From: Botryosphaeria dothidea
Lineage: Eukaryota; Ascomycota; Dothideomycetes; Botryosphaeriales; Botryosphaeriaceae
DNA length: 64,000 nt
Assembly: GCA_011503125.2 (NCBI GenBank)
Contig: WWBZ02000082.1
Location: forward strand, 3,195,128 to 3,259,127
Direction: 5' to 3'
The translations under genes were made by a program, and so were the position numbers. Below are positions 47,095-57,007 of this stretch, one piece after another. A model generated the notes under the pieces. The model saw nothing but the letters and a program-made list of their open reading frames with translations. It made no database searches and was not told the origin of the DNA. Positions within the stretch are counted from its first letter, which is position 1, and each line of letters starts with the position of its first letter.

Positions 47095-47349
47095 GGAGGT
47101 GCGTTCTTCGCATAAACAGACCTTTTTTCAAGGATGATTTTCTTCACGCGGGAGCTTTTCTGTGACAAGTCAAATATATGGGAAATTACATGCATGGACT
47201 GGCGTTTGAGTTCTTCAAGAAGGGCATCCGCAATGTGATGGTCACCTCAGTTGTGTTGGCACAACTCATAATAATCAGACCACTGCTCGTTCAAAACGTG
47301 TACAGTTGGGCAATGCCACTTGTAATGCAACAGAAGCATCGATGCCATC

Positions 47350-47757
47350 TCATATCATCCCCTTATAAGCCTCCACCTCAATCTCGATCCTCATAGCCGG
47401 AAACGCAAGCCTCGGCACCGCAATCGCCGTCCAAACCGGCCGGTGGCCGGGGATGCGTTGCCTCAGCACCTCGACCATTTTCTCGAAGGACGCGTCGATG
47501 TCCACGTGGTAGCTGCGGACGCTGTACACGTCCTCCCACCCGCGCAGCCCGACCGTCCGGAGCACCCGGTCCACGTTCTCGAAGGCCAGCTCCACCTGGC
47601 AGGGGACGTCGTCGGCGTCGAGAGCGCCGGTGTTGTCCCAGCCGCCCTGCCCGGCGCATTTGACGATGTCGCCCAGCACGACGGCTTGCGAGTAGTGGCA
47701 GAGATCGCTGTGCTTCTGGCCTGCGCCTTCTTCGTTGTAGTACTGGAGGGACGCCAT
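47350..47757 (-). CDS. RidA/YjgF-type enamine/imine deaminase family protein
   Basis: A single exon encodes 135 aa from ATG 47757; an upstream in-frame ATG at 47805 would add 16 residues with no family match. The fold is the RidA trimer type: YSQAVVLGDIVKCAGQGGWD, then QVELAFENVDRVLRTVG, VYSVRSYHVDID, and the C-terminal RPVWTAIAVPRLAFPAMRIEIEVEAY. Known members hydrolyse reactive enamine or imine intermediates from PLP enzymes or act in specialised pathways. The key Arg of classical RidA (in the R-x-A-x-V context) is not obvious here, so this is likely the divergent fungal subfamily. It lies beside the dehydrogenase, monooxygenase and regulator genes, which could mean a shared pathway. Confidence 0.8.
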   Translation of the reverse strand: MASLQYYNEEGAGQKHSDLCHYSQAVVLGDIVKCAGQGGWDNTGALDADDVPCQVELAFENVDRVLRTVGLRGWEDVYSVRSYHVDIDASFEKMVEVLRQRIPGHRPVWTAIAVPRLAFPAMRIEIEVEAYKGMI

Positions 47758-49323
47758 GGTGTCTGAGGAATTTGTCAGTGATGAAGGGGTAGAGTTTGGA
47801 TTCATTGCTGTTCCATACTTGGTGGTTGAATGGCCTGGTTATCTAGGAACATTGGTGTTGCTGTGCTGATTGCAAATGGAATCAGAATCCACCTCCCTTA
47901 TATATTGCGGCGCTGAAGAGTGCCAGGTCAGTTGGGAGATGGAGGCCTGACAGTGACTTACGAATCGACTTCTCCAACAAAGTTCGGATGAGCTGCCTTG
48001 GTTTTCCAATGTAACGTGTCTACGTGGCAAGACGGTTTTATTGCTATACTCGTAAGCGTGGAGAAGGCTTTGTAAGCCACAAGAGAGGCTTTCGTGGCAC
48101 CATTTGTCCAAAGGACTTGGTGGATGCGAATGCGGGGCGGCGTAAAAACTTCGAGCAATAAGAGGTTTACCAGCCAGTTGGCTTCTTCCGCATTGTTGAC
48201 ATTTTTGGAACTCTTGTCAGACTATATCTGTTAAGGTGAAAGGATCAGCCAGGTTTGGAGAAATCTCCAAGCGTCCCCGCACTCCAACTTGCCAAGCATC
48301 TCCAACTCCGGAGGCGATGCGAGAACTCTGGAGACAGGCTAACTTTAATACCATCAAAGAGCCTGCAATGACGTCTGCTGCAGTGGAGAGCGTGAAAAAT
48401 TTAAAAGGAAAGCCTGGTATTGAGGAGGGAGCATCAACCACTCTCGCTGCTACTCTCAATCCCGCATTGAACTGTAAGCATTCATCTGGTCGGCTCGGTG
48501 TTCATATGGTTAACATACTCCTTAGAAGCTCAAGAAAAGCACCTGGAAATTTCCCAAATTGAAGAACCTGTACCGGCTGGTGCTGAAAATGTAGAGGTCG
48601 TGTAAGCTGAGCGAAGATGTTGGATTGTTGATGAACAACGATGATCCATTGATGATTGGCATGAAGAGGAAGAGGGTAGGTGACCCGCTTGCCTCTTATA
48701 CGAGTGATTGTGGCTAAGCTATGTGGTGTGATATAAGGAGACCTTGAAACACGTGATATCCAACAGAAGAGCTTGTGGACCAGACCTTTTCATATACGAG
48801 CCCCTATTTTTGTCTATAGCATTATACGGGAATTACAGAGTCTCCTAAAATCAGGGCTTGTTGTAATCTAATTATTAGCGTTATTAATGGTGTATGTTTT
48901 TGTCAATACGAATATGAATTGCGATATACTGGAGCGAGGACTCAGGACGTTGCGCAGGGCAAAGATAGCATTCCCCGTTACGGAAGTTCAGGAACGCAAG
49001 GACTTATAATGTTTGGTACAAGGCTCAAAAAGCCTCAGTTGTCATAGCAGTGCAGATCATGAGCAGCGAAATGTGCAGCAAGTGCCATAACGCAGACTAT
49101 TCAACAATAAGTAAAGAACCGAAGTTTTTCCTCGGCCGACATACCGGCCATGTTTCACTTGGCACTGAATGGGTTCAGCGGATGAGGGCGGAGATGCTCT
49201 GTAAAGATGAATATCACAAGGCCAATTACGGCGGGGTGACGGAGAAGTATAAGAGGTCCTCCGTCACTTCATCATTTCGGCAGACATTTAATCAAAGCGT
49301 TCTTTCATCAGAAATAGCCCATC
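47758..49323. other. intergenic region with one weak gene candidate
   Basis: This lies between the RidA-type gene (minus) and the dehydrogenase (plus). The candidate two-exon frame at 48236-48605 is listed separately. The rest, including an AT-rich stretch near 48780-48950, has no recognisable feature. Confidence 0.5.
48236..48605 (+). CDS. hypothetical small protein, weakly supported
   Basis: An open frame of about 80 codons (48236-48473) can be spliced by a GTAAGC donor and an AAG acceptor (exon 2 from 48529) into a short tail ending at 48605. The result contains FNTIKEPAMTSAAVESVKN and ISQIEEPVPAGAENVEVV. The splice keeps frame, but there is no domain, no signal peptide, and the true start codon is unclear. 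It may be a fragment of a larger decayed gene. Treat as tentative. Confidence 0.25.
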
Positions 49324-50349
49324 ATGGCCTCCTACCCACCGCAACCCCCGGAGATGGGTACGTGTGCCTGCTCCGAGTACCATAGGCCCCGCTTCAGGAG
49401 CTCCTCCGCTGACATCTCCGGAAGGCGACAACTTCACGCGCGTCATCCACGGCGACACGTACGACTTCGTATCCCCAACCAAGCACGTCGGCCTCGCCGG
49501 CCGCGCCGTCTTCATTTCCGGCGCCTCCAAGGGCGTCGGACGCGCCATCGCCCGGTCCTGCGCGGCCGCGGGCTGCACCGCCCTCGCCCTCGCCGCCAAC
49601 GCCGGAATGGAAAGCATCAGAGCGGACGTCGAGGCCGCCGCCCCGGAAGCCACGCGGCCGGCGCTGCGCATCCTGACCTTCACCCTGGATGTGTGTGATG
49701 CTGTGGAGGTCGAAGCGGCGGCCGCGCAGACGCAGCGCGCGTTCGGCCGGCTGGACGTGCTGGTCAACAGCGCCGGGTGCATGCAAAAGGGCGCGTTGGT
49801 GGCCGAGTCGGATCCGCACGAGTGGTGGCGGACGCTGGACGTCAACCTGCGCGGGACCTACCTCGTGACGAGGGCGCTCCTGCCGCTCTTGCTGGCGGGC
49901 GACGGCGGCCTCCGGACGGTTGTCAATCTGAGCTCGACGGGGGCCCACGGCCTGTTTCCGGGCGGCAGCGCGTACCAGCTCTCGAAGCTGGCCGTCCTGA
50001 AGTTCACCGAGTCCGTCATGGCCGACTACGCGGGCCGCGGCGTGCTGTGCTACGCCGTGCATCCTGGGGCCGTCCTGACGGAGCTGGCGCTCAATATCCC
50101 GGAGCGCTACCATCAGAGTGAGCTCTTCCTTTTTGTCCCGCTGTGTTGTCAGGTACGGTGTTGACGGATGGTGCAGTTCTCACGGATGCGCCGGAGCTTG
50201 CCGGTGACACTGTTGTGTTCCTCGCTCACACGCGTCGCGAATGGCTGGCCGGGCGCTTCATCAATTGCAAATGGGACATGGCCGAGTTTTTGCAGGGGGA
50301 ACGGGAGATTGTTGACGGTGACAAACTGAAGGTGAGGCTGATTGTATAG
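49324..50349 (+). CDS. short-chain dehydrogenase/reductase (SDR)
   Basis: Exons 49324-49357, 49425-50117 and 50153-50349 give 924 nt, 307 aa; the start is MASYPPQPPEMG. The cofactor motif is ISGASKGVGRAIA, followed by LDVLVNSAG. The catalytic set is Ser in NLSSTG and Tyr/Lys in YQLSK. The C-terminal exon carries ELAGDTVVFLAHTRREWLAGR. The first intron has a CTGAC branch. The second is only 35 nt, unusually short, but it restores the frame and the downstream text is family-like, so it is accepted. Classical SDRs reduce or oxidise alcohols, ketones or sugars with NAD(P). The gene converges on an FAD monooxygenase and is near a Zn2Cys6 regulator; a joint pathway is inference. Confidence 0.85.
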
Positions 50350-50509
50350 TTGGTAAACATTCAGTCTATGGTTCCATGGAGCACTCGCCACAGCAACTGG
50401 GCGTTGTCTTTCGTCAGTAGAGGCAATTATGACTATGGATCTTCTGTTGCGCTTCTGGTGTCCACGCCGGTGAGTATTTTCCCCCTGAATGCGCCGCCTC
50501 CAGAACCCC

Positions 50510-52061
50510 CTACAGCACCGAACGTACCCAGCTTTGATTTTGGTCAATCCGCTTTTCCTCGAGCTTCGACAGCGTACGACTGGACAGCGGGAGGAAGTTC
50601 AGATACGTACCGCCAAGGCTGTACAAGGTGGCCGGCCTCATCTTCATGCTTTCGGAGAGAACCGGCTGCACCCAGCGGCTCGCAAAGTTGTAGAGCCAGT
50701 TCTGTTCCGATTCGACGCGCGAGGTGGCGGCGGACATGGCCAGAGTCGTCTTGGCGCGCGGCTTGTGCGCCATCTCGTACTGCGTGAAAGCGCCCTGCAA
50801 CTGGCCGCTCGACAGGTCCTCGTTGTTTTGTATCAAGGGCACCAGCTGGTTCATGAGCCTGGTGACTCCCTCGATGGCGAGGTTGCCGCCGAGGCCGGCG
50901 TTGATGGTGACCTTTTCCGTGGTCAGCAAAGGGTCATGGTACACACGAAGTAGCGAGGGATGTCTCACCTTGTGGACGGCATCGCCGACCAGAACAACCC
51001 TTCCATGACTCCACTTCTGGACGATGCCCTCCTCCAGCGAGACCAGCGATGCCCTGACCCGCGCCTTGTAGAAGTCCCGGATTGTGGCGCCAGGTACTAT
51101 TTCTTCGTCCCCGTACTCTTCAATCAAAGCATCCATGTCTTCGTCGGTGAACCGGGGGCAGTTCGGGATACGTGTCAACGGCGTCTTGACGAAAAAAGCC
51201 CAGAACACAAGACCCGGCATCAAGGCGCCGGCGACGGTGTTATGATCCTTGCGGTATACGAAGACCGTATCGCCCTTCGGTAGGAGTGGCAATGTTGGAC
51301 CAACGCGTGTCAGAGCGAACAAACACTTGAACTCACTTGTATAGCCTGTAGAGCACCGGTTAATCACCTCAAGGATATTCCAAAGAGGAGGGAATGAGTT
51401 GGCAGCACAGAGGTGGGGGCTTGAAACCTACATTCCTGAAGAGCTTTGCAGAGTTTCTTGTTCTCCGACTGAAGCTTTTCAGCCACCAAATTCCGGGTCT
51501 TGCTGTGCACACCATCGGCCCCGACGAGGATGCTCCCTTCGAAGGTCTTGCCTTCAGAAGTCTTGACCGTGACGCCGGACTCGCTTTCCACATATGAGGA
51601 CAGCTCTGTGCAGGCATGCAGCCGGGATTTGTCTCTGATGTGTGAGTGCAGAGTCCGCAGGAACTCGCATCTTTCAACGAAAATGATTTGGTGTCCCTCA
51701 CTGGACAATGCCGAGTCAGCAACTGCTGTAAACTGAATCTTTCTAGGATGCATCTTCCCCAAGGAGGGGGGGGGGGGCGAGATGCTCGCGGGTGAGTCAC
51801 ATACAAATCCGAAATTTTGCCCGTCACTCCGTCCTGATCCCACAGCTTCATGTCGGCGTCATAGAATCTCCTGTGCCGAAGAGGTATTGCTTTCGGCTCG
51901 ATTTCGTCCCAGACGCCCAGCTGGATTCCGATGGTAGCTCCCAGCTGCGTTGCGAAATCGCCTTTCTCGAGAACCTCGAATTCGATATTGACGCTCTGGA
52001 GGACCAGAGCGAGGGTCAGTCCGGCGACGCTTCCGCCTGCGATGAGCACTTTGAAGGCCAT
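50510..52061 (-). CDS. FAD-dependent aromatic hydroxylase-type monooxygenase
   Basis: Exons 52061-51805, 51742-51432, 51345-50969 and 50911-50510 give 448 aa; all phases agree. The protein opens with the FAD dinucleotide motif VLIAGGSVAGLTLA, has the middle motif GSILVGADGVHS and the third motif GRVVLVGDAVHK, the usual set of group A flavin hydroxylases (salicylate-hydroxylase-like and fungal polyketide or meroterpenoid tailoring enzymes). A shorter final intron (50968-50912, 57 nt) is a multiple of three and stop-free, so retention would keep the frame. The first intron contains a 12-base C/G run (51766-51777). The gene converges with the SDR and is upstream of a Zn2Cys6 regulator. Substrate unknown. 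Confidence 0.8.
51766..51777. repeat. G12 homopolymer inside an intron
   Basis: A run of 12 G on the plus strand falls in the first intron of the FAD monooxygenase, so its length should not affect the protein. Confidence 0.85.
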
Positions 52062-52850
52062 GGTAGGTGGAAAGAGAAAACGGTAGAATTCTGTTTGTTG
52101 GATCTCTTGGTTGAATGGTACGCCAGATGGAGAGATGGCTTGGAATTTATATCCACAAGGTCATTTTCCAAGCTTCACTGATGCGAAGGCTTCGGTTCCC
52201 GGAAGCCTCCATTCCGGCAAGCATGTTTTGGAGGCCCAACCAGGGACGCAGGCGCCCTGATATTGGTGTGGGCCCTTTCGTGCAGGGCGAAACCATTCGC
52301 GTCCCTGCCAAGGTGGTTTATGACAAATGCTAGACCGCACAGAGGACCATGTCCAACAACGTTCTTGTAGAGTGGAGCTGAAAGACCCGGAAAATCGTAG
52401 GGGCATCCTTCGCCCGTTGGTCTTCAGAGACGCAGATGACGGGTTTCTGCAGAAAGCTTAACATGTCAAAATCACATCTGGTAGCTTAAGGGTTTTACGG
52501 CTCGCGCCGAGCCTTATTTCCTGGATGGCTGGTTCCCGGTTGGCATCACTTGCCTTGAGGCTCGGAGTCGGGGTCGGGGTCGGTAAGGCTGATGACGCGG
52601 GTCATGTGGAGCTCCCCGGACCGATAATCTGTAATCCGCAATGCAAAAGCTAATTTATACGGCGTTAGACAACCAATGGGTTCGTCGAGACGCTCTGCAA
52701 AAGGTACCTGCGTGAGGCCTCCGAGCGAATGGATAGGGTCCCCTAGTATAGTCCGTCGAAGCTTTGCATGACCTGGGCGGCATTGGTAAAATCGAAATTG
52801 AAGCCGATATCCGAGTCCTGTGTACATATTAGCCAGTCGATCGTCCTGTT
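52062..52850. other. intergenic region, promoter of the monooxygenase gene
   Basis: This lies between the monooxygenase start codon and the stop codon of the Zn2Cys6 regulator. An open frame on the minus strand (52546-52869) ends in a GTCGGG-type repeat and overlaps the regulator; I do not call it. GTCGGG-repeat text at about 52566-52583 encodes nothing supported. Confidence 0.5.
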
Positions 52851-55298
52851 CTATATTTCCACAAGACATGGTAGCTTTGGCGCTTCGGAAAGGTTAGTGA
52901 ATCCTGAAAGAAATTCAAAGTCACTCACCATTCCAAACCATTGAAAATCCCCAGCTCCCTCTGCAGGCATTCCGTTCCCGCCTTGGTCGTCTTGAACAAC
53001 CTCAGTCTCCCCAGTCCACACATTCCCAGCAGCTACTGGTGTCTGTGAGCCCAGGCCCCCTCGGACAACATCCTCGCTAAACTCTTCCACCCTCTCTTTC
53101 AACACTTCCAACCAGAAATGCAGATTCTCCCGCATAACAAACTTGACCCTTGCCTCTTCTTCTCCTTCCGAGGAGTTGACCATCGCCAAGATCACGACGA
53201 AGAGCAAATTTGACTTGAATAGATCTCCCACAATCCTGATCCGCTCCATTGACAACCTGACGAACCCCTCGACGGCCTGGCGGCCTTTGTCTTCCGCCTC
53301 CGCTTCAGTATCGCCGAGTCCAGAGGCCTGCGTTTCGGGACAAGTATAGGTAGGGGCATGCTGTCTGTTTCGCCGACGGTGCTGTACGACGACCTCAAAG
53401 CCGACGGCGATGGCCGCACGCAGCGTGGCTTCACCGAACATTCCGGCGCCGCGGCACATGAGGCGGGCAAAGTCGTCGCTCCACCGGTCGGTGCTAGACG
53501 GGGCCCGTGCTGAACGCGATGAAGAGGAAGACTGGGAGGAGGAGACGAAGGCGCTGGCTGTGGCAGCGTTGGTGTCTGTTGGCAAGTCGGGCGCGGGCGA
53601 AGAGGGCTGCGCGAGAGAGAGGAGGAGAACGGAGCTGGAAAAGCAGACCGTGCGCGAGGTGCTAAAGGTCGCGTCTTTGGGCGCGCGGAGAGCGAAGAGC
53701 TGATGAAGCGCGATGAAGAATCGGTGCGTCAAAAGAGTGAAAAGCTTCTTGTGGAAAATGAAGGACGCGGAAGGGTGAGATGCGAGATCCAACAAGCGAG
53801 CATGTGAGCCTAAAACATGGCTGAGCTCGGCGTGAAGGCGCAGGGCTGTGCTGTACGAGCCATCAGACCGGAAATGATTGAGGTATCTTGCGATCTCCAG
53901 GCGAACGGGAAGAGAGCGCTGGAGCAGGATCTGTGTCGTAGTTTCGGTGAAGTGATTCATGGGGTTTGGTGTGGGCGGAGCCACCGAGCTTTCGTGCAGC
54001 TGATGATCATCAATGTTGGATGGAGGCTCGCAGTCGAAGTCATCGGAGGAGAGCATCGGAGCTGTCCCGGCGTCAATGCTCGTCTGCACGAGCAGTTCGG
54101 CAACGGTGGCCCATAATCTTCTCCTCATTTCTGCTTCGAAAACATCCACTTCTGGAATAAACCTCGGGCTCCGATGAAGGCCTAGCTCCATTGCCGTCTG
54201 GAGAAGGGAGCTTGCAGATGCCCATAGCTGCTTTTTACCCACACAACAAATCTGTCGGGCGATTAACAGCAGGCAGTGAAACTGCACGCAAGACAGGGTA
54301 ATCCGAGATTCCCAGGCCGAGGACTTCACCCAACCCTGAACGGCACATATCCAACGTGTGGCAGAAGAACGCAATGGAGCAAAGGCCTCCTGGCGACTGA
54401 AACACGTTCCGATCGCCAGAACAAGAAGTAGTTTGGCGATGAAAACTTCGTTCGACGGCTGTGGAATCTCCCAGTGCTGCTTGTACTGGCTCATGAAAGA
54501 TGGGACGTGTATAACTCGAAGGACGGGCTCAGTTGTCCTGAGATAAGCCTGAACAAGCTCATCTGAGACTTCCCTCGATGGGATGAGCTCCCGAAGGGGA
54601 ACTCTTGACTCGCAGCGTTCACGAGCGTCTCTTCGTGCCCTGGCCTCCTTCTCCAGCTTCTCGCATTTCTCTAACGCATTCCTGATTTCTAGATCCTCTT
54701 GTCTGGCCTTGTCCAGTTTTACTATTCCTGGGAACTGTGATTTGACTTCAGCTGTATGTGGAGGGACGGAGAGGAAAGGGACAACACTCGCCTGATCAAG
54801 AGTATGCATCAAATGGCTTCTCCCGAATACCCTTCCCTTTCGAAATAGGCACTGCTCGGTAACAACATCTGCAGCTGGTTCGGCACGGTGAGCAGCAGAC
54901 AATTCCCCTAGCCTGTTCTCCAACTCCTCGACTCTCTTTGCAAGCAAGACAACATCTACCCCCGCCGTTTCCTCGGCCTGTCCGTAAGATGCTGAATCAC
55001 GGCTCTCAGGACCACTCACTGATGCAGGATCAGCGACGCGGGCGACTTGACTCTGCCCCGCCTCGGCAGCATCACGGTTCTGCCCGAGCCTGTTTGTGGT
55101 GGGGGGGGCTGCAGTTGCGGAAACACCGGCAGTCGTGTAGACACACGCACCAGCCCTTCTACCCCGGGTGCACCGATTACAAGGCAGTTTCCGGTCACAC
55201 TTGATCTTGCGCTGCTGGCATTGCGTGCACGACGGAGGCTGACGGCCGCGGCGGCGGCAATGGCGGGGCAGCAGTGGCGCGGGGGCTTGGTTGTCCAT
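52851..55298 (-). CDS. Zn2Cys6 transcription factor with fungal_trans-type middle region
   Basis: One uninterrupted frame encodes 815 aa. The binuclear zinc cluster is near residues 24-52 (SCTQCQQRKIKCDRKLPCNRC then GACVY) and defines Gal4-type DNA binding. A short coiled-coil follows (VVLLAKRVEELENRLGEL). A large helical region with HVPSFMSQYKQHW, LLLVLAIGTCFS, HCLLLIARQI and TAMELGLHRSP matches the fungal_trans domain that regulates activation. A weak intron (GTGAGT near 52930) could alter the last 20 residues. The gene sits upstream of the FAD monooxygenase on the same strand, a common arrangement for pathway-specific regulators; that it controls its neighbours is inference. Confidence 0.85.
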   Translation of the reverse strand: MDNQAPAPLLPRHCRRRGRQPPSCTQCQQRKIKCDRKLPCNRCTRGRRAGACVYTTAGVSATAAPPTTNRLGQNRDAAEAGQSQVARVADPASVSGPESRDSASYGQAEETAGVDVVLLAKRVEELENRLGELSAAHRAEPAADVVTEQCLFRKGRVFGRSHLMHTLDQASVVPFLSVPPHTAEVKSQFPGIVKLDKARQEDLEIRNALEKCEKLEKEARARRDARERCESRVPLRELIPSREVSDELVQAYLRTTEPVLRVIHVPSFMSQYKQHWEIPQPSNEVFIAKLLLVLAIGTCFSRQEAFAPLRSSATRWICAVQGWVKSSAWESRITLSCVQFHCLLLIARQICCVGKKQLWASASSLLQTAMELGLHRSPRFIPEVDVFEAEMRRRLWATVAELLVQTSIDAGTAPMLSSDDFDCEPPSNIDDHQLHESSVAPPTPNPMNHFTETTTQILLQRSLPVRLEIARYLNHFRSDGSYSTALRLHAELSHVLGSHARLLDLASHPSASFIFHKKLFTLLTHRFFIALHQLFALRAPKDATFSTSRTVCFSSSVLLLSLAQPSSPAPDLPTDTNAATASAFVSSSQSSSSSRSARAPSSTDRWSDDFARLMCRGAGMFGEATLRAAIAVGFEVVVQHRRRNRQHAPTYTCPETQASGLGDTEAEAEDKGRQAVEGFVRLSMERIRIVGDLFKSNLLFVVILAMVNSSEGEEEARVKFVMRENLHFWLEVLKERVEEFSEDVVRGGLGSQTPVAAGNVWTGETEVVQDDQGGNGMPAEGAGDFQWFGMVSDFEFLSGFTNLSEAPKLPCLVEI

Positions 55299-56629
55299 TT
55301 GGGGAGGGAGACAATAATAGGGCTAAGGGCCTGATAAGCTAGGCTGGAGTATGCGTAAAGTAGATGTCAGGGTCACGGCGCCACCGCGTGTTTGAGACCC
55401 CGGGCGGTGGGGAAGAAACTGATGCCGAGTCAGCTGCTCCGTAGATAAGGCCGCTGGACCCGAACGCCGTCTTGGCGATGTCGGCAGCCCTGCGGAATCA
55501 TATTGAAGTCTGGTGTGAGTGATGCGGGCTTGAAGAGACCGAGGCTGGGGTTGGTTGACTACGAGAAGATGTTGCGCAGGCGGGGGAAGACGTCACGACG
55601 CGTCCGCAGTACTGATGGTGAGACTGCGCTAGGCTGCTCGGGGCAAGCTAGACGAGGCTCTGTCAGGCTTGGTGCCTTAAAACAGTCAGCATGCTGGAAG
55701 GAGTTACGGGATGCGCACCGGAGGTCTTTTTGTGGCCACGTGCACCTTCAATACGCTGCCAGAGTTGGTGCACTCTACGCAGTGGCAGTTCAGGATAGGC
55801 TGTGAGGACGCTGATTGTCACTATTGAAACTGGCTAAGTCTTTACTCACTCTGGCACTTACGTGTGACATCATTGGTCTACCAATACTGCAGCTGATTAT
55901 ATCGAATGTTTGATTATTGCCGTCGGATCTGTCAGACATCTGCCCGGGAAGACCCGCATTATCTGATTGATTTGCCGAACAATCGAAACCACCAACGCAA
56001 CGATAGTTCCTGGGCTCGGCACAATATCTGGTGATCGTGGTCAAGTGAGCAACTTTTTTTCTCTCTCGAATAACTTACTGGGAGATTCCTGAGCGCGTTG
56101 TGTGCCTCTATCATTCATTCGCACTTGGTGAGCCAATCGTGCTACTTTTCACGCATTGTTTCTCAGTATTCCTTCGTAAAACTTTCTCACATCTAAAGTA
56201 TACTCCCACTTACATGTTTATTGTTGTTGCCGTGGGTTTGATCCGGTTATCCTATCACAAAAACCATTGCGCCGAGCAATACCACCGATGCTTTCTCAAT
56301 GTAGTAAGTGACGGTTGGCCTAAAATCTCGGCCTCATATACCGCTGTCCTCCAAGACCACGCATCTGGGAGTAATAGGAGAGAACGCGAGCGCGAGCACA
56401 ATCCCAAGGTAAGGCCTACCAGCCACTGGCACTGAGCAATACGAGATGCACTGCACCAAACGTTCGAGAACGGCTATCTCGGCGCATGTCCAGGTAGAGC
56501 CGCGCAAGAGGTCATCATAGAGGCGCCGTAGATATTCGTATATAAGCCCCTGTAATTCTTAGGAGTCCAGAAAACAAGCAAACACCGGATTTCCCAAGAG
56601 AGAAGAAGAAAGACTATCAGTTATCAAAC
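55299..56629. other. intergenic region, no supported gene
   Basis: This 1.3 kb lies between the start of the Zn2Cys6 regulator (minus) and the secreted-protein gene (plus), so it should hold both promoters. Nothing coding is recognised. Confidence 0.5.
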
Positions 56630-57007
56630 ATGCAGCTCCTCACCACCACCCTCACCATCCTCTCCCTCTCCACTGCCGCCCTCGGCTGCACGCGCCACAC
56701 CATCCAGTTCAAGTCCGCCAAGGCAACCTGCACCGATGGCGCGGCTCCTTTCAACACCGGCTGCGGCGCCATTCGCGAGACTATCAAGACCTTCAGCGCC
56801 AACAACGAGAACATTTACGGCCAGGCCTTGACGTCGCAATTCACCGGCTGCGATTCTTGCACCGCCGTCGACCCGCGCTGCTATTGTACTGTCACTGCTT
56901 GGCGCTTCCGCGAGTGGCAGACCACCTCCAACACCTTTGACTTGGGTGATTGGGAGATTTCCAACAACTGGACGCCTCTGGACTCGAAGACGGTTGACTG
57001 CGATTAA
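56630..57007 (+). CDS. small secreted cysteine-rich protein (effector-like)
   Basis: A single exon encodes 125 aa. The first 19 residues are a signal peptide (MQLLTTTLTILSLSTAALG) with cleavage just before Cys20. The mature chain has eight cysteines (20, 34, 45, 74, 77, 84, 86, 124), enough for four disulfides, with the local patterns CDSC and CYC. It is rich in Thr, Asn and Trp and has no recognisable enzyme motif. Small size, secretion and even cysteine number are the standard criteria for candidate fungal effectors or antimicrobial proteins. That role is inference. Confidence 0.75.
   Translation: MQLLTTTLTILSLSTAALGCTRHTIQFKSAKATCTDGAAPFNTGCGAIRETIKTFSANNENIYGQALTSQFTGCDSCTAVDPRCYCTVTAWRFREWQTTSNTFDLGDWEISNNWTPLDSKTVDCD

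Noticed and set aside
52546..52869. 107-codon minus-strand frame downstream of the Zn2Cys6 gene
   Set aside because: It overlaps the regulator's stop region and ends in repeat-derived Asp/Pro text; no domain.
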